A stretch of DNA of 64,000 bases. It comes from Rhizophagus irregularis. Its lineage: Eukaryota; Glomeromycota; Glomeromycetes; Glomerales; Glomeraceae. The number at the start of each line of letters is the position of its first letter. Position 1 is the first letter of the stretch. Made by a program: the position numbers and the translations under genes. Where the stretch lies: contig NC_089437.1 of assembly GCF_026210795.1 (NCBI RefSeq), positions 62,001 to 126,000 of the forward strand, given 5' to 3'. This document shows, piece by piece, positions 54,477 to 64,000 of this stretch. A model generated the notes under the pieces. That model ran no database searches. It saw only the letters and a list, made by a program, of their open reading frames with translations, and was not told the origin of the DNA.

Positions 54477-56029
54477 TGTCGCTCTATAGGATTGTCTATT
54501 TGTAATTGTTTTACGTCACAATTTGATTGTCATTCTTGTTTTAGAATAGTAATTCTTTTTCTACAATATAATCATATTGTTTCTTTTCATAATTAGTTAG
54601 CTAAATAAATCATCCCTATAAGATAATACAAATTATATGTCTAGCACGTAACGACGTAACGTCGTAACGTACGAAAGAATTCACATGATATCAATTATTA
54701 ATTTGTCATATTGAGTTCTCATCGGGCAGTTTCAGGCTGAACTTAAATTTTATAATCGATTAAAAAGTTTAATGTTTTATAGAAATATATATTGGTCCTG
54801 TTCAATTCCGGTCGGTCGGGAATCAGGATTTGTTTATTTTAACTTGCCTGATTTTCGTGTAACATATGAAATATGCGATCTCGACAGTATCTCGACTTTT
54901 TAACTGTCGAACGTAGAATGGATTATTTTGCATATGACCGAAAAATGCAACTGACCGGAATTGGACATTAAATAAATTTTAAAAATTATTTGCATAACAG
55001 TTATAATAACACGAAATTATCACTTCCAAAGTTCAATAAATATGCTTACGGTAGTATAATTGAATTTTCATCGCTCACTACCTGAACTCATACTTGTATC
55101 AATACTATCTAGTATTGATTTTATTCTTTGCAAAAGTATTCGCGGAATAGTACTCAATTACTACTATCAAATTTCATCATCTCAAAGTAACCAACTTTCT
55201 GAACTTTCTGGAAAAATTTCTTGTTAAGTTGGAAAATCGGCTAGGTTAATTCTTCAGTATTACTAAAAGATTTCTGATATGCGTGGTAATGTGACTAACA
55301 ATTAAAAGCTACCCGATACTGTATATTGTTTATTAGTTATTGTACTTATTAAATGTCTTTTTTAATTAAATTGAAAAAGTAACCAATACACATTCGTATA
55401 GGCTTTTAGGATACAGGATGCAGTGGAATTTATCACTGCTGAGTCTGAGAATACCGGATATGTAAGTTTCGAAACGAAACTTACATTACTTCCAAGAAAA
55501 AGAGGCGGAAGAAAGTGTGAGAAAAAAGGTGTGGGAAAAAGAGGAGAACGAAAGGGGAAAGGAAGGACGATAGGGAAGGAATAATTCGGAGCCTGTTTAC
55601 TTGGGATGCCTCCGGCTGAGGCTATACAGTATAATAATACAAAGATTTATTCCTCGTCTTAATTAGTTAAAAGCGTTGAATTCTAAGTTTAATTTTCATA
55701 ATTTTTCTCGAAAGAAAATATAATTGAAAATCAACTAATAGAATATTTCATAAAAAATTTATTATTTTCTAAAAATTTCAATTTCTAATTAAAGTTATGA
55801 TGACTTTTCACTATAGATACATTATAAAAATTAAATAGTTTACTTAAAATAAAATATAAAATTGATGCAACAAGAAATTTAAGTTATCATTTTAAAAATT
55901 ATATGGATAAAATCAATCCATCTATTAAAATAAAGATTTAAAAGTTTAGTTTGATAGGATTACATTTACACATGCATGTAACAATTGTAACATATAAGAC
56001 ATGAATGTAATTAACATTAAACAGAATTT
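54477..56029. other. Intergenic region
   Basis: The first 130 bp repeat the 3' flank of ubiquitin-like B. After that, no gene; a perfect short hairpin at 55459-55485 followed by a purine-rich tract (55495-55580) is the only structure. Confidence 0.5.
55459..55485. repeat. Perfect hairpin with 12-bp stem
   Basis: ATGTAAGTTTCG, a 3-base loop AAA, then CGAAACTTACAT. A purine-rich run of about 85 bases (GAAAAAGAGG-type) follows. It could fold in RNA or form a cruciform. No associated gene. Confidence 0.75.
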
Positions 56030-57010
56030 TTAACGTATTGGAATTATCATTTATTGAGGGAATTTCGCTAGTTGCTTGAATATTAAGAATATTAATTGAT
56101 GTAAAATTTCGTATGCTTTATTAATAATAGGTCTTAAGTTTGAATCCCATTCCAACATTTTTAATATAGTTTCTGATACTCCAAAAGTGTGTCTTTAATT
56201 GATAACAGAATTATCTAAACTCAAAATTTTGTATTGGCACTACTACATGACTGTCTACATCAGGCCCAATAATTAGGGTTGGATCGGTCTTAGCAAAGAC
56301 CGGTCCTGCGTCGGTCTTGGGACCGGTCTTCACGGTCTTCGGTCCGGACCGGGACCGATCTTATATTATTAATATCCAATAAAAATGAGCCAAATTTTTG
56401 TGCTCATGTACTTCTAGTGCCAAAACCGATTATCAGTTCGGTTTTTAACATTTTCGCAACGTTTTTTATTAAAAAAAATGTGCGAAAACCTTTTTTTCGT
56501 GAAATTATTAATAAAAACCGTTTTTGTAACGTTTCCTATTAATAAAATAATTAAAAAACGTGCGAAAACGTTTTTTTATTAAATTACTTAATAAAAAACG
56601 CTGCAAAACGTAAATTACTTAATAAAAACGTTTTCGCAACGTTGTTTGTTAAAATAATTAAAAACGGTTGCGAAAAACGTTTTTTTTTATGAACTTATTA
56701 ATAAAAAACGTTTTCGCAACGTTTTCTATTAAAATAATTAAAAAAATGTTGCGAAACGTTTTTTATTTGTTAAATTACATGTTAAAAAACGTTTCGCAAC
56801 GTTCTTTAATGTTTTAGAGGTCTTAAAATCATGGGGACAAATTTCTTGAATTTAAATCGGTCCGGTCCCGGTCCGGTCCGGTCCAGGTTGAGAGACCGGT
56901 CTTTTTGGGACCGGACCGGACTGGACCGATCCAACCCTACCAATAATGCTCTATATACCCCGAAGGTGTATCTTCAACAGGTTCTTCTCTACTAGCCTAA
57001 AACTTTAAAT
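56030..57010 (-). pseudogene. Protein-kinase C-terminal fragments split by a hAT-type MITE
   Basis: Minus-strand 56030-56205 resembles the end of the kinase gene at 46384-46560 (ATTTATTGAGGGAATTT, CATTCCAACATT, TTTCTGATACTCC). A second piece after the MITE (56950-57000, GGTGTATCTTCAACAGGTTC) matches 46545-46565. Both are degenerate. Confidence 0.6.
56266..56947. mobile_element. hAT-type MITE, 666 bp
   Basis: 8-bp target duplication CCAATAAT at 56266-56273 and 56940-56947. The inverted ends start TAGGGTTGGATCGGTC (56274) and end in complement at 56939. Inside are GGTCCGG-type repeats near both ends and a centre of repeated AACGTTTTTTATTAAAA palindromes. An 8-bp duplication and TAGGGTTG ends indicate hAT. 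Noncoding. Confidence 0.85.
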
Positions 57011-57243
57011 TAACTGGTCAAGCAGCTTTTTTTTTATTCGTTCTTTTAGAATAATAGAAATATAATTGTTTCAAATTTATGGTATTAAGAATAACTTTAA
57101 ATTTATAGATCTAATAATTTAAAATATAATTAGCTAGCATAATTTAATTTTTTTAATTAAAATGGAATTTATGAAGTAAATTTTGACAATATATTTTGCT
57201 TTATTTATTGATAAAATTGTTATAATTGATTACATACTGATCT

Positions 57244-60200
57244 ATCCTATATAGGGTTGCAGACATATCTTTAGGTAACTACCTAATACGTCAATACGTC
57301 ATGTCGTAAGGGGTGTACTACCTTTTAGATGTTTTTGCCGTATATATGTATGTGGTAGTAAGATAGTAGTCACATGTGACGTATCTTATGTCGTATGCTG
57401 TATTATATGTTTATGCTTTATTATGTACCGTATGCCGTATATCATATAAATAAATTTAGTTCAAAATATGCAGATCTTTAAAAATTTTTTTCAGAAAAAC
57501 GAAAAAAAATTATTTATTTATATCCAAATATCCAATATACTATTTATACTAATAAAATGTTATTATATTATAAAATATTAAAATCGTTACAAAATGTTAT
57601 TCATATTATAAAATTATTATAAGTGGTAAAAAAATATAAAAAAAACCTAAAGTTAAGATTTACGATTTTCCAGAATCTGTAAGATTCCTTTCAGTATCTC
57701 TTTCACATCCTATAAATCCATTTAATACATCATTAGGATCATAATCCAAATCAGCTGGATCTAAAGGTTGTTCTTGTACTGGAGTAATATCAGAACTCAT
57801 CTCTCCATTAGTATCATCAACAGCTGTCAAATCAACGATATTACTAATAGCCAATTCAGTATTTGAAAAATTTTCCGATGGTGAAGTTTGATTTAAATTA
57901 TTATCTCCATCAATATTTACAGTATCATCATCCTCCTCTAAACTAATAATGCTATTAACTGAAGCAATATTAGTACTTTCTCTTAATTCACTTTCAGTAA
58001 GATCATTACTCATATAACTTAATTCCTTTTGGATATTATTCATATAGTAAGACCGAATTTTTGCTATAGCTTCAAGTTTTTTTAAAGTCAAGTTAGTTCG
58101 TCTATCACCCAAAATCCAATTAAGAGTTGAGAAATTTCTTTCACAATTTGCTTGAGTTGGGTTAATAGAAAAAAATTTGACAGGCAAGTTCAGGCAAATG
58201 TCGTGGCTGTATTTTAATTAATTTCCACCATACGTTTGGAGATTCAAGTCCAGAAATATAAGGAAGATCAAAAGGAGCAAGCTTTTAATTCAAACTACGA
58301 AGTTGAGCAATTAATTCTTCACTTTCCTTGCGAGTATGACCAAGACTTTGCCACATTTCAATTGCAGCTAAGGCGGCTTTATGAAAAGCTTCATCTTTTA
58401 AACCTTTACCTGTTAATTAAACAAAAAACTTTATTAATTTTATAATTTGAGATTATACAAATCATAACATTTATATAACCTCGATAATATGGATGAAGAT
58501 AATAAGCTAAAATATAAAGGGGATGTAAAAATTCTTCAAATCGATAATTAAAAATATTAATAGAAAAAGATTTGAAGACATTGGTAATTGGTAATCGATG
58601 TATTGCATTAGCCAATTTAATAAGATGGATGAAGCAATCAGATAAAGTAGCTTCGTTTGCCTCTAAAAGATTTATACATTCTTTTATTGGCTTCCATATA
58701 GAACGAACTGATCGACATATGGAAAAAAAGATTCGTCCTCCATTAAAGCAGCAACCTCATTGTTTGTAATAGAATTAGCATGCTCTCTAAGAATCTGAAA
58801 AATTGTAAAATTGAAAATTTAGTAAAATATTTTTTAATATTTTTAATTTTATTATTAATAAACATTTTACCTACCCAATCAAACACTGGCCGAGCTCTTA
58901 ATAAAGCATCCGTTGTCATAAATAAAGACCCCCAACGTGTTTTCACCCAAGTTTGTAATCCGCCTCCTTTGATTTTCATAGTGGTAAAACCTTGTCTTAA
59001 AAGAGCATTACTAGCGTGTGATGTACTAAAATATCGATTAATTTTACCACATTCATTAATAAATTTTTTAATAGGTTCAAGTTTGACCAAGTCAGATGCA
59101 ATCAAATTGATTGCATGAGCTGCACAACGTATATTCCATATATGTGGATACGTTTGGTGAATATTTTGTCTTGCAACTCGGCAATTGGAAGCATTATCAG
59201 TAACAATTGCGGCAAACTTATCACTGCCAAGTTTTTCAATAATACTAGAAATTTCTTCCGTTAAAAATTCACTTGTATGTGAATCTGACGAATAATCATA
59301 TAAACCAATCAAATATTCCATTCGAGTATCAGTTGTGACTATGTAATTATAAATTGATTCCATTTTAGGAGTAGTCCAACCATCTAACGCTATCAGAGAT
59401 AGAATTTAAAAAAAATATCAGTGTAAAATTTCGGGAGAGATTAACATTTAAAAATTTTAAATCAACAAGTTGCACATGTAATAAAAAATTAATTTATATT
59501 TACCTAAAGTAAGATTATCAGATTGTTCCAAATCACGTTCAATCGCCAGATTCACTCGTGTATATTCTTCTGTAATAAGACGGTCAGAGAGAGTAGTTCG
59601 TGATGGTGGGGAATAACCAGGATTTAGATCTTTAAAGAGATCTAAAACAAATGGGTTTTCTATTACATTAAATGGAATACCAGCCATGACCCAAGCCTTT
59701 AAAATCTTTTTATCAAGTCGGTCAACAACAAATTTGGGTAAAGACTGATCAGACTTATAATGATCGGTTATTTGTGTTTGAGTTGAATAAGGTGGTTGTG
59801 AAGAAAGTAATTTTTGGTTATTACGAGAATAGGTTGTTTGTCGGTTAGCTATATTTTCACGCCAATATCTTGATATCTCTTCAGGACATTGTATACATTC
59901 ATTTGCCAGGTGCACTTCCATTTTTTGTGGCTTTCCCCTTGACCATTTTGTTTTACAATAGAAACAAATAGCTTCATAATGTCCATTATTCTTTTGTGCA
60001 CCTTTTTCATAATATTCCCAGATTTCTGAGAAGGGTTTTGTATTTTTTGGAGTCTTTGACAATTTTATTTTTTTGTTATTGTTTGGTATTGTGTTTTCTT
60101 CATCTGAAGAAACTATAAGTTCTTCATTTTCATTAATAACTGGTCTTTTACCCTTTCCTGAACTGCTTTGTCCACAATTCATAGTTCATAAGTAAAGAGA

Positions 60201-60431
60201 ATAAAAAAAAGTCGCGAAACATATTACATTTACTTGTGTTAATTTAATTTCGTGACGTGATACAAGTACTGTACATCATATGATATGTCATACGTCAGAT
60301 ATTTGTCATACGTCAATATATATATCATACGTCAAGAGTTGTGGCAAACGGCATATGTGACGTATTGCCGTGACGTATGCTGTAAGGTAGTTACCCTCAA
60401 GAAAAGATATGTCTGCAACCCTAATCCTATA
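57244..60431 (-). mobile_element. hAT transposon, 3172 bp
   Basis: Target duplication ATCCTATA at 57244-57251 and 60424-60431. Inverted ends TAGGGTTGCAGACATATCTT start at 57252 and end in complement at 60423. Subterminal TACGTCA/TGACGTA-type repeats are frequent at both ends and may be transposase-binding sites. It encodes a decayed transposase on the minus strand. Confidence 0.93.
57660..60182 (-). pseudogene. hAT transposase, four exons, disabled
   Basis: Exons 60182-59504, 59389-58875, 58794-58480 and 58409-57660. It has an N-terminal BED zinc finger (WEYYEKGAQ...CFYCKTKW...HLANEC). The RNase-H-like catalytic core contains ALDGWTTPK and AAIVTDNASNC, then CAAHAINLIASDLVKL. The C-terminal hAT dimerisation region has NPTQANCERNFSTLNWI. 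Lesions: apparent one-base shifts at T7 runs on the coding strand near 58722 and 58170, and a TAA at 58285-58287. Both shifts are in homopolymers, so sequencing error is possible, but the TAA is not. Confidence 0.85.
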
Positions 60432-60507
60432 CTTTATAGTTCCAGTGATCAAATTATAATATAAAATTTATAAAAGAAATAAAAAAAGAATATTCTAATA
60501 AACAAAC

Positions 60508-61540
60508 TCATTTGTAATATGATAAAATATTAAGTTTTTTCATTAAATTTTTCCTTGATTCATCATTAATATCCCATTCATTTTTATTCATCATTTCATT
60601 AATTTTTTCACGAATTTTATCAACATCAGCACTATAATGTCTTAAGATAAATTTATAAGTTAGTAAAAAAATATCAAATGATTTAAAGTAAAAATAAATA
60701 ATTAATTAATCAATTCTACATACATTACTTCAGGAAACCATGTTTCCCAACGTCTTTGATGTGGTAATAGGTAAAATAATTCAATTTCAGCCAAAATCTG
60801 AATAAATTGTAAATTTTAGTGCTTTTATAATAACTGAATAACTCATAAAATAATTACCTCTGCTTTCTGTACTAAATATGAAACTCTATCATTATCTTTT
60901 TCAATTGCATTATTAAGTAATCCAATAAACAAATTCATAAGATACACGACAATCAATAGTGAAAATAAGACAATTAATATTGCAAGTGATGGATTATTTA
61001 TATATGGCCAATTGGATAATACACTTGAATCACCTAGCAATAAATTAAAAAAGTTTAATATAAAAAAAAATCAAAAAAAAAGAAAATTTAGATTCTCACA
61101 TACCTGCTAAAAATAAATACATTGCAAAGATAGCAGTTTTAAAATTTACAAACATGTTTGTATTTCCATCAGGTTGTTCAATATATGGATTAGGATTAAT
61201 AGTTCCGTTTTCAAATATTTGTTTATAAGTAGAAGCTATATTCCAAGGATTATTTAGGTCTTCGTTATGTGTATATTCTTCAAAAGAAAATTCGGATCTT
61301 GGAGATAATAAAATATAAAATGCATGTGCAAAACTTACTATAATAATTAACAAAACTACTAAAAAAGAGATAATCTGTTTAGCAACACTAATAATTAATG
61401 CAAAATATACACCAAAATATTTAAACGCTCTAAAAAATAACAAAAATTTTATATCTAAAAATAAACATGTAAAGGAAAGTAATGGAATTATATTCATTTC
61501 ATTCATTTGAAGCCAAAGAATAGAAGCAATTCATACGTGT
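60508..61540 (-). pseudogene. 5'-truncated TRP-like ion channel gene
   Basis: The remaining exons are about 61540-61104, 61033-60858, 60797-60724 and 60640-60508, with matching phases and GT-AG sites. They encode several transmembrane helices (YFALIISVAKQIISFLVVLL; LAILIVLFSLLIVVYLMNLF), a pore-like loop between (TAIFAMYLFLAG, SNWPYINNP), and a cytosolic tail ending LSYYK. NLFIGLLNNAIE after the last helix is typical of TRP-type ion transport domains. Upstream, the frame stops at about 61540 without a splice acceptor or ATG in a usual place, next to a repeat-derived block. The front part (N-terminal domain and first helices) is missing from this locus. Confidence 0.7.
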
Positions 61541-61711
61541 CAACCGTGGAACAGGTAGCAACTGTCATCTACCCTCCTATTCCGGTCCACGATTAAGACC
61601 AACACTTCGATAGAAAACATCGGACCTACTAATATGCAACATTCCGCACCTGACAGTATTTACGTGCGGTGTCGTTAGACGAAAGAAAATACAAAAGATA
61701 GAATATGTTTG
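61541..61711. other. Repeat-like GC-richer block adjoining the truncated channel gene
   Basis: A less AT-rich stretch (CCGGTCCACGATTAAGACC, ACTTCGATAGAAAACATCGG). No gene. Probably part of the repeat that removed or displaced the front of the channel gene. Confidence 0.4.
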
Positions 61712-62201
61712 AACTATACATGTAGCCGAAACTTGGCAATTTCGGCATAATTTCAGGATTCGACCTTTGGCCAATCATTCCGAAACGAAACTCTGGTCGA
61801 AAGTCGAAAACTGAGCCGAAATTTTCTGGCCAGCATTATTGAATTTCGGCCCGCATTACAAGTTTGTGTAACATTGTGTAACACACAAAATTTAGCGAAA
61901 TTTCCTTGTGTAACATTCTTGCCTGGTGGCTAAACTTTTATCCGAAGTCACGCGTCATAATTCTGGCCGGCACTACAATGTTGGCCGGAATTACAAAAAC
62001 TCTCGGACTCTTAAGAGTCCCCATTAAAAAAAATTATATTTCGGACCACGTAATAAAGATTTCGTCCAGATTTTCGTACTCCGACCACAATTTCGGATTT
62101 CGGCTTGATTTTCGAATTTCGGCTGAGGTTTCGGACCTAAGTTTGGACTTTCGGATTCGGCCATAATTTCGGAAAGTTGCGACAACATGTATAGTTTGAA
62201 C
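61712..62201. mobile_element. MITE-like element rich in TTTCGG units
   Basis: Imperfect inverted ends ACTATACATGTAGCCGAAAC (from about 61715) and, in complement, ACTATACATGTTGTCGCAAC (to about 62198), with TTGA on both outer sides. The interior is built from short degenerate GCCGAAATTTCGG / TTTCGGAC units. No coding frame is accepted. Confidence 0.5.
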
Positions 62202-64000
62202 TGCATTTTTTTATATTTCTGTTCGCTCTTCTCTATTTGTTTATTTTTTATTCCTTAGCCCTTTTACTCTCGTGCGTGGTGGTCGGGACGTACTTCGAGT
62301 CTTCGGCGCGTCCCTCCACGGTTTATCTTCCGACACCAGGGTGGCGCTGCCAGATTTGGCGGTTTGGTCTACGATTTAGTTTAGAATTACTTTTGGCTTA
62401 CAAATAGTTTGTATTTGTGACTTTGTTCACATGGAATCTAAAAATAAAAATAAAATTTAGTATAATATTTTATTTCTTTATTTTAAAAATTGAAAGAAAA
62501 GAAAAAAAAATTTAAAAAAAATTTGGGAGAAAGAAAAAGGATAAAGAAAGAAATCGGTTTAAAAAAAGGGGAATTTCCGAAAAAAAAGGAATCCAAAAAA
62601 AAAATAAGTACCTGAAAAAAAAGACAATAATTCGGTCCAAAAAGAGTGAAAAAAAATTTTGTTTGGGAAAAAATTAAACCTAAACGGGACGGTTTGAAAA
62701 AAAATGAAAAAAGGAACCAAAAAAAACTAAAAAAAAATCGGACAAACAAAATAAAAAATAAAAAATACCGATTAAGGTAAAATTTCATTAACTGAAATTG
62801 GATTAGTTGATTGGAATGCACACGGATCGAATAGTTTTTGACCATAAATAGATCAGGTCCCGGGTTTTAATTATATCATTATATGACATGGGATTCAAGT
62901 TACACAATTCAAATTATTTTATGCGGAGACTAATCCAAACGTCGGACAAATTTTTTTAGTTATATAGATTTATTATATGAAGATCGGTATGAGGACTGGT
63001 CAGTCCTCGGGACCGGTCCTATTGCGCCACAAAAAATCTGCAAGATCGCGGTCCGTTCCTACAAGCCCTGGGACCGACCGGTCCAGGACTGGTAGGACTG
63101 ATGACCATCCTTACTTAGTTTTCTTAGTTATAAATGACACCGACTAATTTTGGTATTTATTATGTTCAACAATTTCCAAGTTGACTGTTACAAATTATTT
63201 AGTATATTTATAATATTCAAATTAAAAGAAATGCAAATGTGTCTTTTTCTTTAACATTTGAACTATTTTTGATTATGTAACATAATTCATTGAGATTGAT
63301 AGTGTACTATTTTGCAATGCAATTAGCTGAAAGGTAAACGGCGAATCATGGAGCTTTAGCAGAAGTTGAAAAACTAGAATTAGAAAATACAAAGCAATAC
63401 AAAGAATTAGAAATTGGTTTTTGACTTAATAAATGAAATTGTTGTATCGTGTTTATACTATTTGTATTGATCGCCAAGTATGTTATTTATTTGTATGCTA
63501 AAAATTCATACGTGTATGATTTCTTACAAGTCTGTATGGATCTGTATACTTCAGATTGAAAACCATACAGTGCATACATAAAAAACTATACCATACGGGT
63601 TTAAGTAGCACATAAAATTAAATGGCATATTTAATTAAAAAATAAAACTTTTAAACTTAACGTCGAACTTGACGTTTTTAATTATTATTATTTTTTTTCG
63701 ACGTTTTTTAATTAAAAAAAAATTAAAAAAATCGGATCAAAAATTTCGGATCGGATCGGATCGAGTCTAGATCCGATTCGATCCATGCGGAACCCTACAG
63801 CTTAGATCTTTTATGTTATTTGTAAAAAGAATAATAATTTTAAAAGATAAAAATCAGTAGTTCTATTATTTTTAGGTTAAAAATATTTATTATTAAAGAT
63901 TTATATAATTATTCAAATTATCAAAAAAAAAAAACTTTGTTTCGGCCGGTTAAATTATTGGTTATTAAGATCATCAAACCAATTATTTCATTAAATTATC
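62202..64000. other. Repeat-rich right end without genes
   Basis: A GC-rich island (62270-62385, CGGCGCGTCCCTCCACGG) of unknown origin is followed by a purine-rich low-complexity tract (62490-62760). At 62995-63115 is a short GGACCGGTCC-rich repeat. At 63368-63424 a helical fragment GALAEVEKLELENTKQYKEL-like reading ends at TGA and may be a remnant of a coiled-coil gene. At 63650-63808 a foldback-type repeat ends in GATCCATGCGGAACCCTAC. Confidence 0.45.

Noticed and set aside
62483-62845. 120-codon Phe-rich minus-strand frame
   Set aside because: Product of a purine-rich low-complexity tract.

Overview
The window looks like nuclear DNA of an arbuscular mycorrhizal fungus of the Rhizophagus type. 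This is inferred from strong AT-richness, short GT-AG introns of about 50-110 bases, and protein families that are expanded there: BTB-BACK-TLDc, F-box, kinases with an HRDLHSKN loop, RBR E3 ligases, tandem ubiquitin-like proteins and MACPF-like proteins. Transposable elements occupy about half of it. No rRNA, real tRNA or CRISPR array is seen.

Left part (1-13 kb): a gene end, a retropepsin-like gene, a spliced BTB-BACK-TLDc gene (4680-6203), then AT-rich DNA holding three 5'-truncated LINE copies (two with target-site duplications and A tails) and a mariner-type MITE.

Centre (13.2-29.7 kb): one nested insertion. The outer element starts with a tRNA-like Pol III head, ends in poly(A) and is flanked by a 20-bp duplication (13226-13245 and 29676-29695). 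It contains inverted and tandem ~0.9-kb units and ~137-bp repeats. Inside it lies a complete, very young Ty3/Gypsy element (17563-29132; 1192-bp LTRs with one difference found by eye, 5-bp duplication AACGT). Its open frames are Gag with a long zinc-ribbon-bearing extension, protease behind a UGA-CUA stop, RT-RNase H fused to a thymidylate-kinase-like P-loop domain, and a separate integrase frame. The RT-kinase fusion is the most unusual feature of the window.

Right-centre (29.7-40 kb): a foldback element, an F-box gene, a small seed-maturation-protein-like gene with a GC-AG intron, a nested Tc1/mariner relic, and a four-exon gene joining a retropepsin-like fold without its catalytic Asp to a membrane segment and a coiled coil.

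Cluster (41-57 kb): head-to-head pairs of an RBR-type ubiquitin ligase (minus strand) and a two-domain ubiquitin-like protein (plus strand): A (41174-42761), B (43224-45005) and C (52879-54476, whose ubiquitin-like partner is broken). The shared promoters carry a repeated conserved motif. Between B and C lies a MACPF-like/kinase locus whose front half is frameshifted and whose kinase half is open; fragments of both recur near copy C, so the block was duplicated and rearranged.

Right end (57-64 kb): a hAT transposon with 8-bp duplications and a decayed transposase, a 5'-truncated TRP-like ion channel gene, and several MITE-like repeats. Exon joins were worked out by eye from splice signals and reading phase; no alignment or database search was run.
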